Below are positions 35,293 through 43,763 of a DNA stretch of 64,000 bases, one piece after another. The notes beneath the pieces were generated by a model, which was not told where the DNA came from, did no database searches, and saw only the letters and a program-made list of their open reading frames with translations. The position numbers and the translations under genes were made by a program. Each line of letters begins with the position of its first letter. The stretch's first letter is position 1. Source of the DNA: Paenibacillus sp. UNC499MF (lineage in GTDB: Bacteria > Bacillota > Bacilli > Paenibacillales > NBRC-103111); NCBI RefSeq assembly GCF_900107975.1, contig NZ_FNVF01000018.1:9759-73758 (forward strand), written 5' to 3'.

Positions 35293-37017
35293 ATGAGACA
35301 AAGCCGATTATTGCTTAACACTTTGCGGGAAGCGCCTGCTGATGCGGAAGTGATCAGCCACCGGCTTATGCTGAGGGCTGGATATATCCGCCAGCTGGCG
35401 GCTGGGATTTATACCTACCTGCCTCTTGGAAGAAGAGTTTTAAGAAAGGCGGAGCAAATCGTGCGTGAGGAGATGGATCGCGCTGGAGCCCTGGAGATGC
35501 TCATGCCGGTTTTGCAGCCGGCAGAACTGTGGAAAGAATCCGGGAGATACTCGGTATACGGCCCCGAATTAATGCGCCTTAACGACCGGCACGACCGGGA
35601 GTTTGCACTTGGCCCGACTCATGAGGAAGTTATCACTTCTGTCGTGAAGGGAGAAATAAATTCATACCGCAAGCTGCCGGTCACGCTGTATCAGATTCAG
35701 ACGAAATTCCGCGATGAGCGGCGTCCCCGTTTCGGATTGCTGCGCGGACGCGAGTTTCTTATGAAAGACGCCTATTCGTTCGATACCGATTGGGAAGGGC
35801 TTGATGAATCATACAGGAAGATGTATCAAGCTTACAACCGGATACTGACCCGGTGTGAAATCAATTTCCGTGCCGTCGAGGCCGATGCGGGTGCGATAGG
35901 CGGAGAAGGCGGCACGCATGAATTTATGGCCCTTGCCGATATCGGGGAAGATACGATTGCCGCATGCACCCTTTGCGAATATGCCGCCAATCTCGAACAA
36001 GCGGAATCCAAGGCCGTACGAATGGAGTCCACTGAACGATCCCCGGAGGAGAAGCCGGTGAAATTTCATACGCCTGACATCCGCACAATCAGTCAGCTCG
36101 TTCAGTTCCTGGGGGTTCGTCCTTCCGATATTATGAAAACGATTGTTTATGCAGCCGATAAAACGGCCGTCGCAGTTGTCGTAAGAGGAGACCGGGAAGT
36201 AAACGAGATTAAAGTGCAAAATTTCCTTCGGGCCCAAGATTTATCCATTGCGGATGCAGCAGCTGTTGAAAAAGCTGTGGGAGCACCTGTTGGTTTTGCC
36301 GGACCTTTCGGCCTGAACATCCCTGTTCTGCTCGATGAAGAGGTTCTCGGAATGGCGAATGGAATCGCCGGTGCCAACGAAGCGGACTACCATTACCGAA
36401 ACCTCAATCCTTCACGTGATTTGACCAATTATGAAATCGGCGATTTCCGTCAAGCTGCCGAAGGAGACGGTTGTCCGCGCTGCGCCGAAGGCGTACTGAA
36501 GCTGTCGCGCGGTATCGAAGTCGGGCATGTATTTAAATTGGGTACGAAGTACAGTGATAAATTGGGGGCATCTTTTCTGGATGCGGCCGGCAAAAGCGGC
36601 TCCATCATTATGGGCTGCTATGGAATAGGGGTTTCCCGTATTCTTTCCGCCGTAATCGAACAAAATCATGATGCGAACGGCATCATTTGGCCCTTCGCTT
36701 TAGCGCCCTATCAGGTTCATCTTATTCCGGTTTCAGTCAAGGACGACGCTCAAATGCGGATGGCGAATGACATGTACCGGCACCTGCAAGAGAAAGGGAT
36801 AGAGGTGCTCATGGATGACAGAGACGAGCGTCCCGGCGTTAAATTCAAAGATTCGGATTTGATCGGGATTCCACTGCGTGTTGTAATCGGCAAAGACGCG
36901 GTACAGGGCAGGGTGGAGTTTGCAGAACGCAAAAGCGGGTTGAAAGAGATCATCACCGTCGAAGCCGCTTGCGAGCGGATTTTCAAACGGGCCCGCTTAG
37001 CCAAACCTGCGGATTGA
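35293..37017 (+). CDS. proS: Prolyl-tRNA synthetase
   Basis: 574 residues from the ATG at 35293 (AAGGAGAC upstream). Class II synthetase motifs are readable: motif 1 around IVREEMDRAGALEMLMPVL, motif 2 FRDERRPRFGLLRGREFLMKD (cut; about 140-160), motif 3 GIGVSRILSAVIEQ near 450. The editing insertion domain of bacterial-type ProRS lies at about 230-390, and the anticodon-binding domain (LAPYQVHLIPV) fills the end. It charges tRNA-Pro with proline. It is controlled by the T-box leader just upstream. Confidence 0.97.
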   Translation: MRQSRLLLNTLREAPADAEVISHRLMLRAGYIRQLAAGIYTYLPLGRRVLRKAEQIVREEMDRAGALEMLMPVLQPAELWKESGRYSVYGPELMRLNDRHDREFALGPTHEEVITSVVKGEINSYRKLPVTLYQIQTKFRDERRPRFGLLRGREFLMKDAYSFDTDWEGLDESYRKMYQAYNRILTRCEINFRAVEADAGAIGGEGGTHEFMALADIGEDTIAACTLCEYAANLEQAESKAVRMESTERSPEEKPVKFHTPDIRTISQLVQFLGVRPSDIMKTIVYAADKTAVAVVVRGDREVNEIKVQNFLRAQDLSIADAAAVEKAVGAPVGFAGPFGLNIPVLLDEEVLGMANGIAGANEADYHYRNLNPSRDLTNYEIGDFRQAAEGDGCPRCAEGVLKLSRGIEVGHVFKLGTKYSDKLGASFLDAAGKSGSIIMGCYGIGVSRILSAVIEQNHDANGIIWPFALAPYQVHLIPVSVKDDAQMRMANDMYRHLQEKGIEVLMDDRDERPGVKFKDSDLIGIPLRVVIGKDAVQGRVEFAERKSGLKEIITVEAACERIFKRARLAKPAD

Positions 37018-37042
37018 CAAGACCGCAGAAGCATTATAAAAT
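37014..37042 (+). promoter_or_regulatory. Strong promoter of the ABC-F leader
   Basis: TTGACA (37014-37019), 17 bases, TAAAAT (37037-37042). It overlaps the proS stop codon and would start a leader of about 370 bases. Confidence 0.82.
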
Positions 37043-37069
37043 AGCTCCAAATGAAAGGGAGTATTCCAG

Positions 37070-37156
37070 ATGAACAGCTTGGGAACTGAAAAAAGATATC
37101 CAAAATGCCGCTCCGTACAATCGGATACAAACGATGAAACGTTGTCCGGAGCTTAA
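37070..37156 (+). CDS. uORF leader peptide of the ABC-F gene
   Basis: A 28-residue frame beginning MNSLGTEKRYPK, preceded by AAAGGGAG at eight bases. It is the first frame on the transcript from the strong promoter at 37014 and is followed by two terminator hairpins before the ABC-F gene. Translated uORFs followed by terminators are the usual set-up for ribosome-mediated attenuation of antibiotic ABC-F genes (vmlR-like, lmo0919-like), where a stalled ribosome prevents termination. Confidence 0.55.
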   Translation: MNSLGTEKRYPKCRSVQSDTNDETLSGA

Positions 37157-37251
37157 TCGAGAAGCGAACCGCTTTTCATTCATCGGCTGATAGCTTTCGA
37201 ATTTGCGTGAACTTTTCATGCTTATTTGAGCTGCCGTCCGCCGATTAAATT

Positions 37252-37287
37252 AAGGCTGCCGACAATAGTTTGTCTGCAGCCTTTTGC
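37252..37287 (+). terminator. First leader terminator before the ABC-F gene
   Basis: AAGGCTGC pairs with GCAGCCTT and inner GACA with TGTC, then a short T-run. Confidence 0.65.
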
Positions 37288-37345
37288 GATACTTTGTTCA
37301 GTTTCCGCTGAAGATCGTATTGCTGTATTTGTACGCAAAATACAG

Positions 37346-37393
37346 AAAGCAGAAGGTTTGTGCCGTACCGGCGCATTCTTTCTGCTTTTTTTT
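37346..37393 (+). terminator. Second leader terminator (attenuator) before the ABC-F gene
   Basis: AAAGCAGAA pairs with TTCTGCTTT, inner GTGCC with GGCGC, followed by nine T. It lies 25 bases before the ABC-F start. The segment just upstream (CTGTATTT with AAATACAG) can form another hairpin that would compete with the left arm region. Confidence 0.82.
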
Positions 37394-37417
37394 TATGGGG
37401 AAAAGGAGAAGATAAAC

Positions 37418-38956
37418 ATGAGCTTGCTGGAAATTACGGGTATGTCCCACTCGTTTGGAGACAGAACGTTATATAAAGGTGTGGATTTCGAATTATTCAA
37501 AGGGGAGCACCTGGGGATCGTCGGACAGAACGGTACCGGAAAAAGCACACTTCTGGGTATTTTGACGGGAGAAATCATACCCGATGAGGGAGTCGTACGC
37601 TGGCAGCCGAACGTCCGGATCGGTTATCTCGATCAGTATGCCGTTATCGACGGAAACTTGACGGTTATGGAATATTTAAAAACGGCTTTTGCCCCACTGT
37701 ATGAGCTTGAAATGAAAATGAACGCTCTTTATGAAGAGAGCGCAGTCACGGGGAAAGAAGAACTTCTGTTGAAAGCCGCACGCTGTCAGGAAGAGCTGGA
37801 GAGACAAGATTTTTATGGAGTAGACAGCACGATCGGGAAAATCGTCAACGGGCTCGGGCTCAGCGCCATCGGGACAGAACGACCCATTCATGAATGGAGC
37901 GGGGGACAGCGGGCCAAGGCGATTCTGGCGAAACTGCTTCTGGAAAAACCGGATGTGCTCCTGCTCGACGAGCCGACGAATTTTCTCGATAAAGAGCATA
38001 TCGGCTGGCTGACAGATTATTTAATGTCATTAACTAATGCCTTCGTCGTTATCTCGCATGATTCTGCTTTTCTCGATAAAATCACGACCTGCATTTGCGA
38101 TATCGAAGGCGAAACGATAAAAAAATATCCCGGTCAATATTCGGATTTTATCCGCCAGAAGCAGCATTTGCGTGAGGAGCATATCCGGCGGTACAATGCC
38201 CAGCAGAAAACGATTCAAAGGACGGAAGAGTATATCCGCAAAAATATGGCCGGAGTCAACTCCAGAATCGCCCGGGGCCGCAAAAAGCAGCTGGACAAAA
38301 TCGAGCGGATCGCGGCGCCTGCTTTTGTCTCCAAGCCGTCCATCCGCTTCAGGGAGATGCCGCTCGGGGCTCAGGAAGCTCTCCGTGTAAACGGACTGGA
38401 AGTCGGGTATGGCGTCCCGCTGCTGCCCAAGTTAACTTTTTCCGTCAGAAACGGGGAAAAGGTCGTCATTACCGGCTTTAACGGAATCGGGAAATCGACG
38501 CTGCTCAAAACGCTCACGGGAAAAATTCCGTCTATCTCCGGCGAATTTCGTTTTGCCGAACCGGTCAGGACCGGCTATTACGAGCAGGATTTAGTCTGGG
38601 AAAACGACACGCTAACACCGGTTCAGTATATGTCGGATTGTTATCCGCAGCTCACCAACAGAGAAATCCGGCGCCATCTGGCACAGTGCGGAGTCAACGA
38701 AACAAAAGCTTCCCAATCACTTTCTACCTTGAGCGGGGGAGAGCAGTCGAAGGTGAAATTGTGCCGACTGCAGCTTTCGCCCTGTAACGTGCTCCTTATG
38801 GACGAGCCGACCAACCACCTGGATGCGGAAGCGAAAGACGCTTTGCGCAGCGCCTTGATTCATTTGGGCGGCAGCCTCATTCTGGTGTCTCACGAGCACG
38901 AATTTTACGAGGGGTGGGTGGACCGGGTGCTCGAAATCGGGAACCTGAAGCGCTAG
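37418..38956 (+). CDS. ABC-F family ATPase (YkpA/antibiotic-resistance type)
   Basis: 512 residues from the ATG at 37418 (AAAAGGAGAAG upstream); the frame extends back into the leader but has no start there. Two ATPase domains without membrane segments: Walker A GQNGTGKST and GFNGIGKST, signatures WSGGQRAK and LSGGEQSK, Walker B LLLDEPTNFLD and LLMDEPTNHLD. The linker, about 250-310, is charged and helical. ABC-F proteins act on the ribosome, either as translation factors or by removing antibiotics from the peptidyl-transferase centre. The attenuator leader favours an antibiotic-inducible role, but the N terminus resembles general YkpA/YbiT proteins, so both remain open. Confidence 0.92.
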   Translation: MSLLEITGMSHSFGDRTLYKGVDFELFKGEHLGIVGQNGTGKSTLLGILTGEIIPDEGVVRWQPNVRIGYLDQYAVIDGNLTVMEYLKTAFAPLYELEMKMNALYEESAVTGKEELLLKAARCQEELERQDFYGVDSTIGKIVNGLGLSAIGTERPIHEWSGGQRAKAILAKLLLEKPDVLLLDEPTNFLDKEHIGWLTDYLMSLTNAFVVISHDSAFLDKITTCICDIEGETIKKYPGQYSDFIRQKQHLREEHIRRYNAQQKTIQRTEEYIRKNMAGVNSRIARGRKKQLDKIERIAAPAFVSKPSIRFREMPLGAQEALRVNGLEVGYGVPLLPKLTFSVRNGEKVVITGFNGIGKSTLLKTLTGKIPSISGEFRFAEPVRTGYYEQDLVWENDTLTPVQYMSDCYPQLTNREIRRHLAQCGVNETKASQSLSTLSGGEQSKVKLCRLQLSPCNVLLMDEPTNHLDAEAKDALRSALIHLGGSLILVSHEHEFYEGWVDRVLEIGNLKR

Positions 38957-39007
38957 TTCTAAGAGGTGGGACGTCCTCTTCATACCGTATACGATTGTGT
39001 AACAAAG

Positions 39008-39063
39008 AAAAGCACAGGGAAAGCGGGCCGATTCGTTTGGCCTGAAATTCCCTGTGCTTTTTT
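39008..39063. terminator. Terminator between convergent ABC-F and DHA2 genes
   Basis: AAAAGCACAGGGAA pairs with TTCCCTGTGCTTTT around a 26-base loop that has its own short pairing; T-run on the plus strand and A-run on the other side. Confidence 0.88.
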
Positions 39064-39119
39064 ACTCTATTCCTACTGTAAAAACATGCGGAACTGACTA
39101 TAGGATCGAAAAGATCCGC

Positions 39120-40532
39120 TTATTTCGGTCTTCCGCTTTGCAGCCCCGCCGAAAACACAAGCGCGATAACCACGGCGGCGGCTATGGCCAGAAAAGCGTC
39201 GGAGTACGGAGCGGCGTCCAGAACATAGAAGGGGTTCAACGCACCTTGCGCGTCTTCTTTACGAGCCGCCAGGAAGGCTCCAATAACGGAAGCGCCTGTA
39301 CCCGCCCCGAGGAATAAGGCTCCCTGGAATATCCCGAGCCCCGCGCCGACTTGCTCATCTCCAAGCGTATTGGCGGCAGCGTTGTTCGCCGGCGAATTGG
39401 TAAAGGCGACGCCCAGGCCAAGACCGAGCATACCGGTCGCAGCCAATAGAGGAGAACTCCCCGCCGCAAAAGTGGAAATGAACAAGAGCGAAATGCCCAT
39501 GAGCGAAAGTCCCGCGGTAACGGGGATTTTGACTCCTATCCGGTCGGAGAGACGGCCGGCCGCAGGGGAGAAGACCGCTACGGCCGCTGCGCCCGGAAGC
39601 AGAACAAGTCCCGCTGCTGCAGGAGACAGGCCGTTTACTTCGACAACGAGAAGCGGGACGAAGACGAGCGACGAGACGTAAGCGAACATTGTGAAGAAGC
39701 CGACCCATACGGCCGCTGAATAACTTTTATCTGCAAATAAGGCAGGCGGGACAAAGGGATGCTCCGCGGTAAAAATTCGCCGGATGAATGCGGCTGTCAG
39801 GAGACAAGCGCCTGACAGGCTGCCCCAAGAGGCCGGCGACCGGAATCCTTCCGTTTGTCCCTGTGTGACGCCGAAAAGGAATAAACCCGCCGCAAGGCCG
39901 AACAAAATGCCGCCCGGCAGATCCAAACGGCTCTCTTCGGGGGTTCCGGTTCCGGCACCGCCAGGCAGCACATAAAGAGCGCAGGGAACAAGTGCCAGCA
40001 GCAGAGCAAGCGTGAGCCAGAAGAGTGATGGCCAACCGAATATTTGGCCGACAAGACCGCCAAAAATCGGCCCGGCCGCCGTTCCGAGACCGATGCTGCC
40101 CGCAAGGAGACCGAGCGCGGCGCCTCTGCTTCCGGACGGAAGAACTTGAGAAACCGCGATGACGGAAAGAACCGGGACGGCCGCGGAACCCGCACCTTGC
40201 AGCATCCGGCCCCCTACCAAAATCGGAAGGGTAGGGGCGGCTGCGCAGACGAGGCTTCCGGCGGCAAATATCAAGAGAGCAAAAGCATAAAGCTTCCTTA
40301 TACTGAAAAAATCCGAAATACGGCCATATATCGGAACACCGATAGCGATCACAAGCAGCACCCCGCTCACTACCCAGCCGGCCCCGGCTTCGGAAGCCCC
40401 GAAATCTTTGCGGATGAGATGAAGAACCGGGTTGACCATATCGGCCGTCATGCAGGCAACGAATAACGAAAAAACGAGCACAAGCAGCAGAGGGAGCTGC
40501 CGCGTTCTTTTCAAATCAGTTTGAACGTTCAT
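39120..40532 (-). CDS. DHA2-type 14-helix MFS drug exporter
   Basis: 470 residues with about 14 hydrophobic segments, as in TetA(L)/QacA-type proton-drug antiporters. The motif A loop reads GVPIYGRISDFFSIRKLY (about 65-82), and motif C lies in GSIGLGTAAGPIFGGLVG (about 145-163). These pumps expel cationic drugs or antibiotics. Translation starts at the ATG overlapping the stop of a 23-residue uORF, and the ribosome site is in a hairpin. Together with an upstream promoter, a longer uORF and two terminators, this indicates tight, probably antibiotic-induced control. Confidence 0.93.
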   Translation of the reverse strand: MNVQTDLKRTRQLPLLLVLVFSLFVACMTADMVNPVLHLIRKDFGASEAGAGWVVSGVLLVIAIGVPIYGRISDFFSIRKLYAFALLIFAAGSLVCAAAPTLPILVGGRMLQGAGSAAVPVLSVIAVSQVLPSGSRGAALGLLAGSIGLGTAAGPIFGGLVGQIFGWPSLFWLTLALLLALVPCALYVLPGGAGTGTPEESRLDLPGGILFGLAAGLFLFGVTQGQTEGFRSPASWGSLSGACLLTAAFIRRIFTAEHPFVPPALFADKSYSAAVWVGFFTMFAYVSSLVFVPLLVVEVNGLSPAAAGLVLLPGAAAVAVFSPAAGRLSDRIGVKIPVTAGLSLMGISLLFISTFAAGSSPLLAATGMLGLGLGVAFTNSPANNAAANTLGDEQVGAGLGIFQGALFLGAGTGASVIGAFLAARKEDAQGALNPFYVLDAAPYSDAFLAIAAAVVIALVFSAGLQSGRPK

Positions 40533-40600
40533 CTAGGTTTACCTCCTAAAATTAAATGGGGTTCAATCTTAGGAGGGAGATCCCATGCTGTGTTAATCAA
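40529..40600 (-). CDS. uORF2: 23-residue leader peptide overlapping the DHA2 start
   Basis: TTG start at 40600, eight bases after AAGGGAGGTG; peptide begins MINTAWDLPPKIEP and ends at a TGA overlapping the pump ATG (ATGA). Its codons run through both arms of the hairpin that hides the pump ribosome site, so a ribosome translating or stalling here would open the site. This is the design of translational attenuators such as those of erm, cat and tet(L) genes, though the peptide itself is not one I know. Confidence 0.75.
   Translation of the reverse strand: MINTAWDLPPKIEPHLILGGKPR
40542..40576 (-). promoter_or_regulatory. Hairpin masking the DHA2 ribosome-binding site
   Basis: On the minus strand CCTCCTAA (40576-40569) pairs perfectly with TTAGGAGG (40549-40542), plus three more pairs after one mismatch; the second arm is the pump ribosome site itself. 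Confidence 0.82.
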
Positions 40601-40648
40601 GACAGTCACCTCCCTTCGGAAGAGATGTACGTGCACGTAATTGAGCAC

Positions 40649-40676
40649 AAAAAAGACGCCTGAACAAACTGGCGCC
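40649..40676 (-). terminator. Leader terminator T2
   Basis: GGCGCC pairs with GGCGTC (one G-U pair) around a ten-base loop, then six T on the minus strand. It lies between uORF1 and uORF2. Confidence 0.75.
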
Positions 40677-40726
40677 AAGTCGCTGCATATTGAATGAAAA
40701 CCTGCTGGTTACTCACAAACGTTCTT

Positions 40727-40885
40727 TCATTGGGCAGATTTCCTTACGCGAGGCAAAAAGCGTCCGGCGGCAGTTTCTATGAAATTCGCTTCAACGCTGC
40801 ACGAAAAAAGGCAGACGTATCCCGTCACTGCCTGATCGCCGGATTTTTTGATTCTCTTTTTAACCGGAACGAAGTTCGGGTTCAT
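40727..40885 (-). CDS. uORF1: 52-residue leader peptide containing a terminator hairpin
   Basis: ATG at 40885, nine bases after AAAGGAGG, a very strong site. The peptide begins MNPNFVPVKKRIKKSGDQAV and runs to a TGA at 40727. Codons 17-27 overlap hairpin T1, so translation would melt the terminator, while a ribosome stalled in the first ten codons would leave it free or change the pairing; a further hairpin (AACCCGAAC with GTTCCGGTT) covers codons 2-8. It is the first frame on the leader transcript and shows no known homology to me. Confidence 0.7.
   Translation of the reverse strand: MNPNFVPVKKRIKKSGDQAVTGYVCLFSCSVEANFIETAAGRFLPRVRKSAQ
40804..40832 (-). terminator. Leader terminator T1 inside uORF1
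   Basis: On the minus strand GGCAG-TG-ACG pairs with CGT-CTGCC with a two-base bulge, followed by six T. Confidence 0.75.
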
Positions 40886-40920
40886 CGCTTTTTGCCTCCT
40901 TTCCTGCGTGATTGTCTCTA

Positions 40921-40949
40921 ATTTTATGGGATCACACTTTGAAAATCAA
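40921..40949 (-). promoter_or_regulatory. Promoter of the DHA2 leader
   Basis: On the minus strand TTGATT (40949-40944), 17 bases, TAAAAT (40926-40921); the first uORF starts about 36 bases later. Confidence 0.75.
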
Positions 40950-40963
40950 CATCGCTTACAGAG

Positions 40964-41464
40964 CTACAACAAATTTTTCAAATAATCATCCTTCCACTGG
41001 AAATAAACTTCCTTATTTTCTTCTCTTGATAACACAGACTTAGGATATGGCAATGCCAGCTCAGGCATCTGCTCCGGGCTGAAATAACGAAGTTCGGCTG
41101 TTTCGCTGTCTAAGGGATCCAAGATGCCGGAATGTACGACGCAATCGAACATAAATATGGTATATTCCACTTTATGGCCGTTCGGATACTGATACCGGTA
41201 TTCCTTTCCGCCGAATACGCCTATCAATTTGCTCGGGACAACATAGAGACCCGTTTCTTCACGCACTTCACGGACTATCGCTTCGGCAGGCGCCTCGCCG
41301 GGTTCAATGGCTCCCGCGGGCAGACTCCATTTCTCGCCGTTTCCTTTGTTTTGCAATAAAACTTCTCCCGAATCATTCCGGACAATTCCCGCAACACTGG
41401 GTATGAAGATCCGTTCACTGCCCACTTTTTCCCGCAGATTTCTATAATAATCGGACATTCCCAT
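40964..41464 (-). CDS. NUDIX hydrolase
   Basis: 166 residues. The Nudix box is complete: GAIEPGEAPAEAIVREVREE with the following TGL (about 52-74) fits GX5EX7REUXEEXGU, whose glutamates bind the metal. These enzymes cleave nucleoside diphosphates linked to another group X. AAGGGGGCGG precedes the ATG. The gene lies directly upstream of the DHA2 leader promoter in the same direction, but that promoter lies between them, so they are probably separate units. Confidence 0.92.
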   Translation of the reverse strand: MGMSDYYRNLREKVGSERIFIPSVAGIVRNDSGEVLLQNKGNGEKWSLPAGAIEPGEAPAEAIVREVREETGLYVVPSKLIGVFGGKEYRYQYPNGHKVEYTIFMFDCVVHSGILDPLDSETAELRYFSPEQMPELALPYPKSVLSREENKEVYFQWKDDYLKNLL

Positions 41465-41690
41465 TTATCCGCCCCCTTAAATTTTTTGCGCAAAACCTTA
41501 TATTTCTTTATTGATCGAGAACTTCCTTCTTGTATATTAGCTGCTAAACGGCTTCTTAACAAAAAAGACAGCCCCAATCGCGAGGCTTGTGTATAGGAAG
41601 GACGTCTGCCGTCCCGCAAAAATTAATTTCTTTAAAGAGCGTGATTTAGTATGCTAGAAGATAAGACTTTACGGTAAGGGGGAGTACAGG

Positions 41691-42791
41691 TTGAACGATA
41701 AAGATGCTTTAAAAGAGGCTTTTAAACGGACCTCCTATCCGCTCGGCGGTAACGGGCAGCGGGAAGCCGGGGTATTGAAGCAGGTTTTCGACGGGGTGGA
41801 GGACACACTGGAAAGCGACGTTTACGGAACAGGGAAGCTCATAGAAGAGTTTCAAAGCAAAATAGCTGCTTACCTCGGCAAGGAATCGGCCGTATTTTTC
41901 CCGAGCGGAACGATGGCCCAGCAAATTGCGCTAAGAATCTGGTGCGATGAGAAAGGGAGCAAGCGGGTTGCGTACCATCCGCTCTGTCACCTGGAAATTC
42001 ACGAGGAAGACGGTTTGAAGGAGCTGCACCACATAGAGCCGGTTTTGCTGGCGGACAAGAACCGGCTGATTACGCTTGCGGATGTGAAGCAGGTAGGCGA
42101 GGAGATCTCTTGCCTTCTCCTTGAACTGCCGCAGCGGGAAATTGGCGGTCAACTGCCGGATTTCGAAGAACTGGCGGCCATCTCCGCTTACTGTCGCGAG
42201 AAAGGCATTAAGCTCCATTTGGACGGAGCGAGGTTATTTGAAATTGCGCCCTACTACCAAAAAACGGCGGCTGAAATAAGCGCGTTGTTTGACAGCGTGT
42301 ACGTGTCCTTCTATAAAGGAATCGGAGGCATTGCGGGAGCCGTTCTGGCGGGAAACAGCGACTTTACGGAGCGTTCCAAAGTATGGAAGAGGCGCCACGG
42401 CGGCGATCTCATTAGTCTTTATCCGTACATCGTTACGTCGGATTATTATTTTGACCGGCGGATCGGCAGGATGGCGCAGTATTACCGAGAAGCGAAGGAA
42501 CTCGCGGCTTTATTCAACGAATGCGAAGGGATCCATACACGGCCCGCTGACCCGGTTTCCAACATGTTTCATGTTCATTTCAAGCTGCCGGAGTCCGCGG
42601 TCATTCCGATTCTTATCGAAGTATATGAAGCCACTGGGGTGGGGCTGACTTCCTGGGTGCGTGAACGTGAAGAAGAAACCTGCTATTTTGAAATCAGCAT
42701 AGGCGACAAGTATGAGAGCGTGCCGAAAGACAAGCTTCATGAAGCGTTCCGCCTGCTGAAAGAGAAGCTGGGAGCGGCTTTGTACATATGA
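41691..42791 (+). CDS. Threonine-aldolase-family PLP enzyme
   Basis: 366 residues from a TTG at 41691 (AAGGGGGAG upstream). It is a fold-type I PLP protein of the beta-eliminating lyase/threonine aldolase group: ESAVFFPSGTMAQQIAL near 65-80, HLDGARLFE near 172-180 (Asp contacts the PLP nitrogen) and SFYKGIGGIAGAVLAG near 205-220, where Lys would hold PLP. Low-specificity threonine aldolases split threonine to glycine and acetaldehyde. The phosphoesterase gene follows 13 bases later, in a likely two-gene operon whose logic is unclear. Confidence 0.88.
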   Translation: MNDKDALKEAFKRTSYPLGGNGQREAGVLKQVFDGVEDTLESDVYGTGKLIEEFQSKIAAYLGKESAVFFPSGTMAQQIALRIWCDEKGSKRVAYHPLCHLEIHEEDGLKELHHIEPVLLADKNRLITLADVKQVGEEISCLLLELPQREIGGQLPDFEELAAISAYCREKGIKLHLDGARLFEIAPYYQKTAAEISALFDSVYVSFYKGIGGIAGAVLAGNSDFTERSKVWKRRHGGDLISLYPYIVTSDYYFDRRIGRMAQYYREAKELAALFNECEGIHTRPADPVSNMFHVHFKLPESAVIPILIEVYEATGVGLTSWVREREEETCYFEISIGDKYESVPKDKLHEAFRLLKEKLGAALYI

Positions 42792-42804
42792 AAGAAGGCG
42801 CGCT

Positions 42805-43485
42805 ATGAAACGGACCTTGGTCATCAGTGACATACATGGAGAAATAGACAAGTTTACAAGACTGCTTGAGCAGGCGGGCTACGATTGCCGGCAGGACCGG
42901 CTGATTTTGCTTGGCGATTATGTGGATAAAGGCCCCGATTCCAGGCGGGTAGTGGAAAAGGTCATGCAGCTTCACCGGGACGGCGCGGTTGTTCTCAAGG
43001 GAAACCACGATCATATGATGGTAAAAGCGTTCGAACGTGATCCCGTATTTGTTGAACGCTGGTTCCGGAACGGGGCGCGGACAACATTAGCGAGCTACGA
43101 TCATGGAGGAGCCGCAGCGGAAGCCCCGGTTCCGGAAACAATGGAGCTTACGCCCCTGCTGGAAGAGCACCTCGCCTTTTTAGACGGGCTTCAAACTTAT
43201 TATGAAACCGAGGACACTATTTTTGTCCATGCCGGCGTGCATCCTTCCACTTCGCCTGCGGAAACGGATCCTTATGTGCTGATATGGATCCGCGACGAGT
43301 TTCACAAGGGTTACCGGGGCAAGAAAACGGTTGTGTTCGGGCACACGATCACGCAAACCCTTCACGGGAAACAAGAGGTTTATTTCGGCGATAACAACAT
43401 CATCGGAATTGACGGCGGAGCGGTGTACGGAGGGCTGCTGCACTGCCTTGAACTGCCGGGCCGTCATGTCTATTCCGTCAAATAA
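42805..43485 (+). CDS. Calcineurin-like metallophosphoesterase
   Basis: 226 residues. Phosphoesterase motifs are all visible: DIHG (9-12), GDYVDKGP (about 37-44), GNHDHMM (about 72-78), FVHAGVHP and GHTIT. This set matches the PrpE/ApaH-like branch of protein phosphatases and diadenosine tetraphosphatases, soluble enzymes with two metal ions. Substrate could be Ap4A or phosphoprotein. It follows the aldolase-like gene closely and is ended by a clear terminator. Confidence 0.93.
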   Translation: MKRTLVISDIHGEIDKFTRLLEQAGYDCRQDRLILLGDYVDKGPDSRRVVEKVMQLHRDGAVVLKGNHDHMMVKAFERDPVFVERWFRNGARTTLASYDHGGAAAEAPVPETMELTPLLEEHLAFLDGLQTYYETEDTIFVHAGVHPSTSPAETDPYVLIWIRDEFHKGYRGKKTVVFGHTITQTLHGKQEVYFGDNNIIGIDGGAVYGGLLHCLELPGRHVYSVK

Positions 43486-43555
43486 ACAACCGGCTGCGCA
43501 CGAAAAGGACGCTTTGTAAAAACGCGCTCGCTAAGCGGGAACAGCCTGCACCCTG

Positions 43556-43590
43556 AAAAACCGTTCAGAAGCTGAACGGTTTTTTCTTTT
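43556..43590 (+). terminator. Intrinsic terminator
   Basis: AAAACCGTTCAG pairs with CTGAACGGTTTT around a three-base loop, with a long T-run. Confidence 0.92.
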
Positions 43591-43763
43591 ATAAACAATT
43601 GGACAGAGGAAAGTAATAATTCCTTAACAAAGGCTTTAGGATTCGTTTCGGATTGAAAGCCGCTTACCGTTGTATAATGCAAACAAACGTCTTATCCAGA
43701 CCAATCCAACCATAAAAACTGCTTAAGCGGCCGCAAGTTTGCAGAAAGAAAGGATGCCCTTCC

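Noticed and set aside
37226-37417. N-terminal extension of the ABC-F protein
   Set aside because: The frame is open by chance through the attenuator; the ATG at 37418 has the ribosome site and begins at the usual family start.
40694-40921. Plus-strand frame across the DHA2 leader
   Set aside because: It lacks a ribosome site and lies antisense to two uORFs, hairpins and a promoter that explain the segment better.
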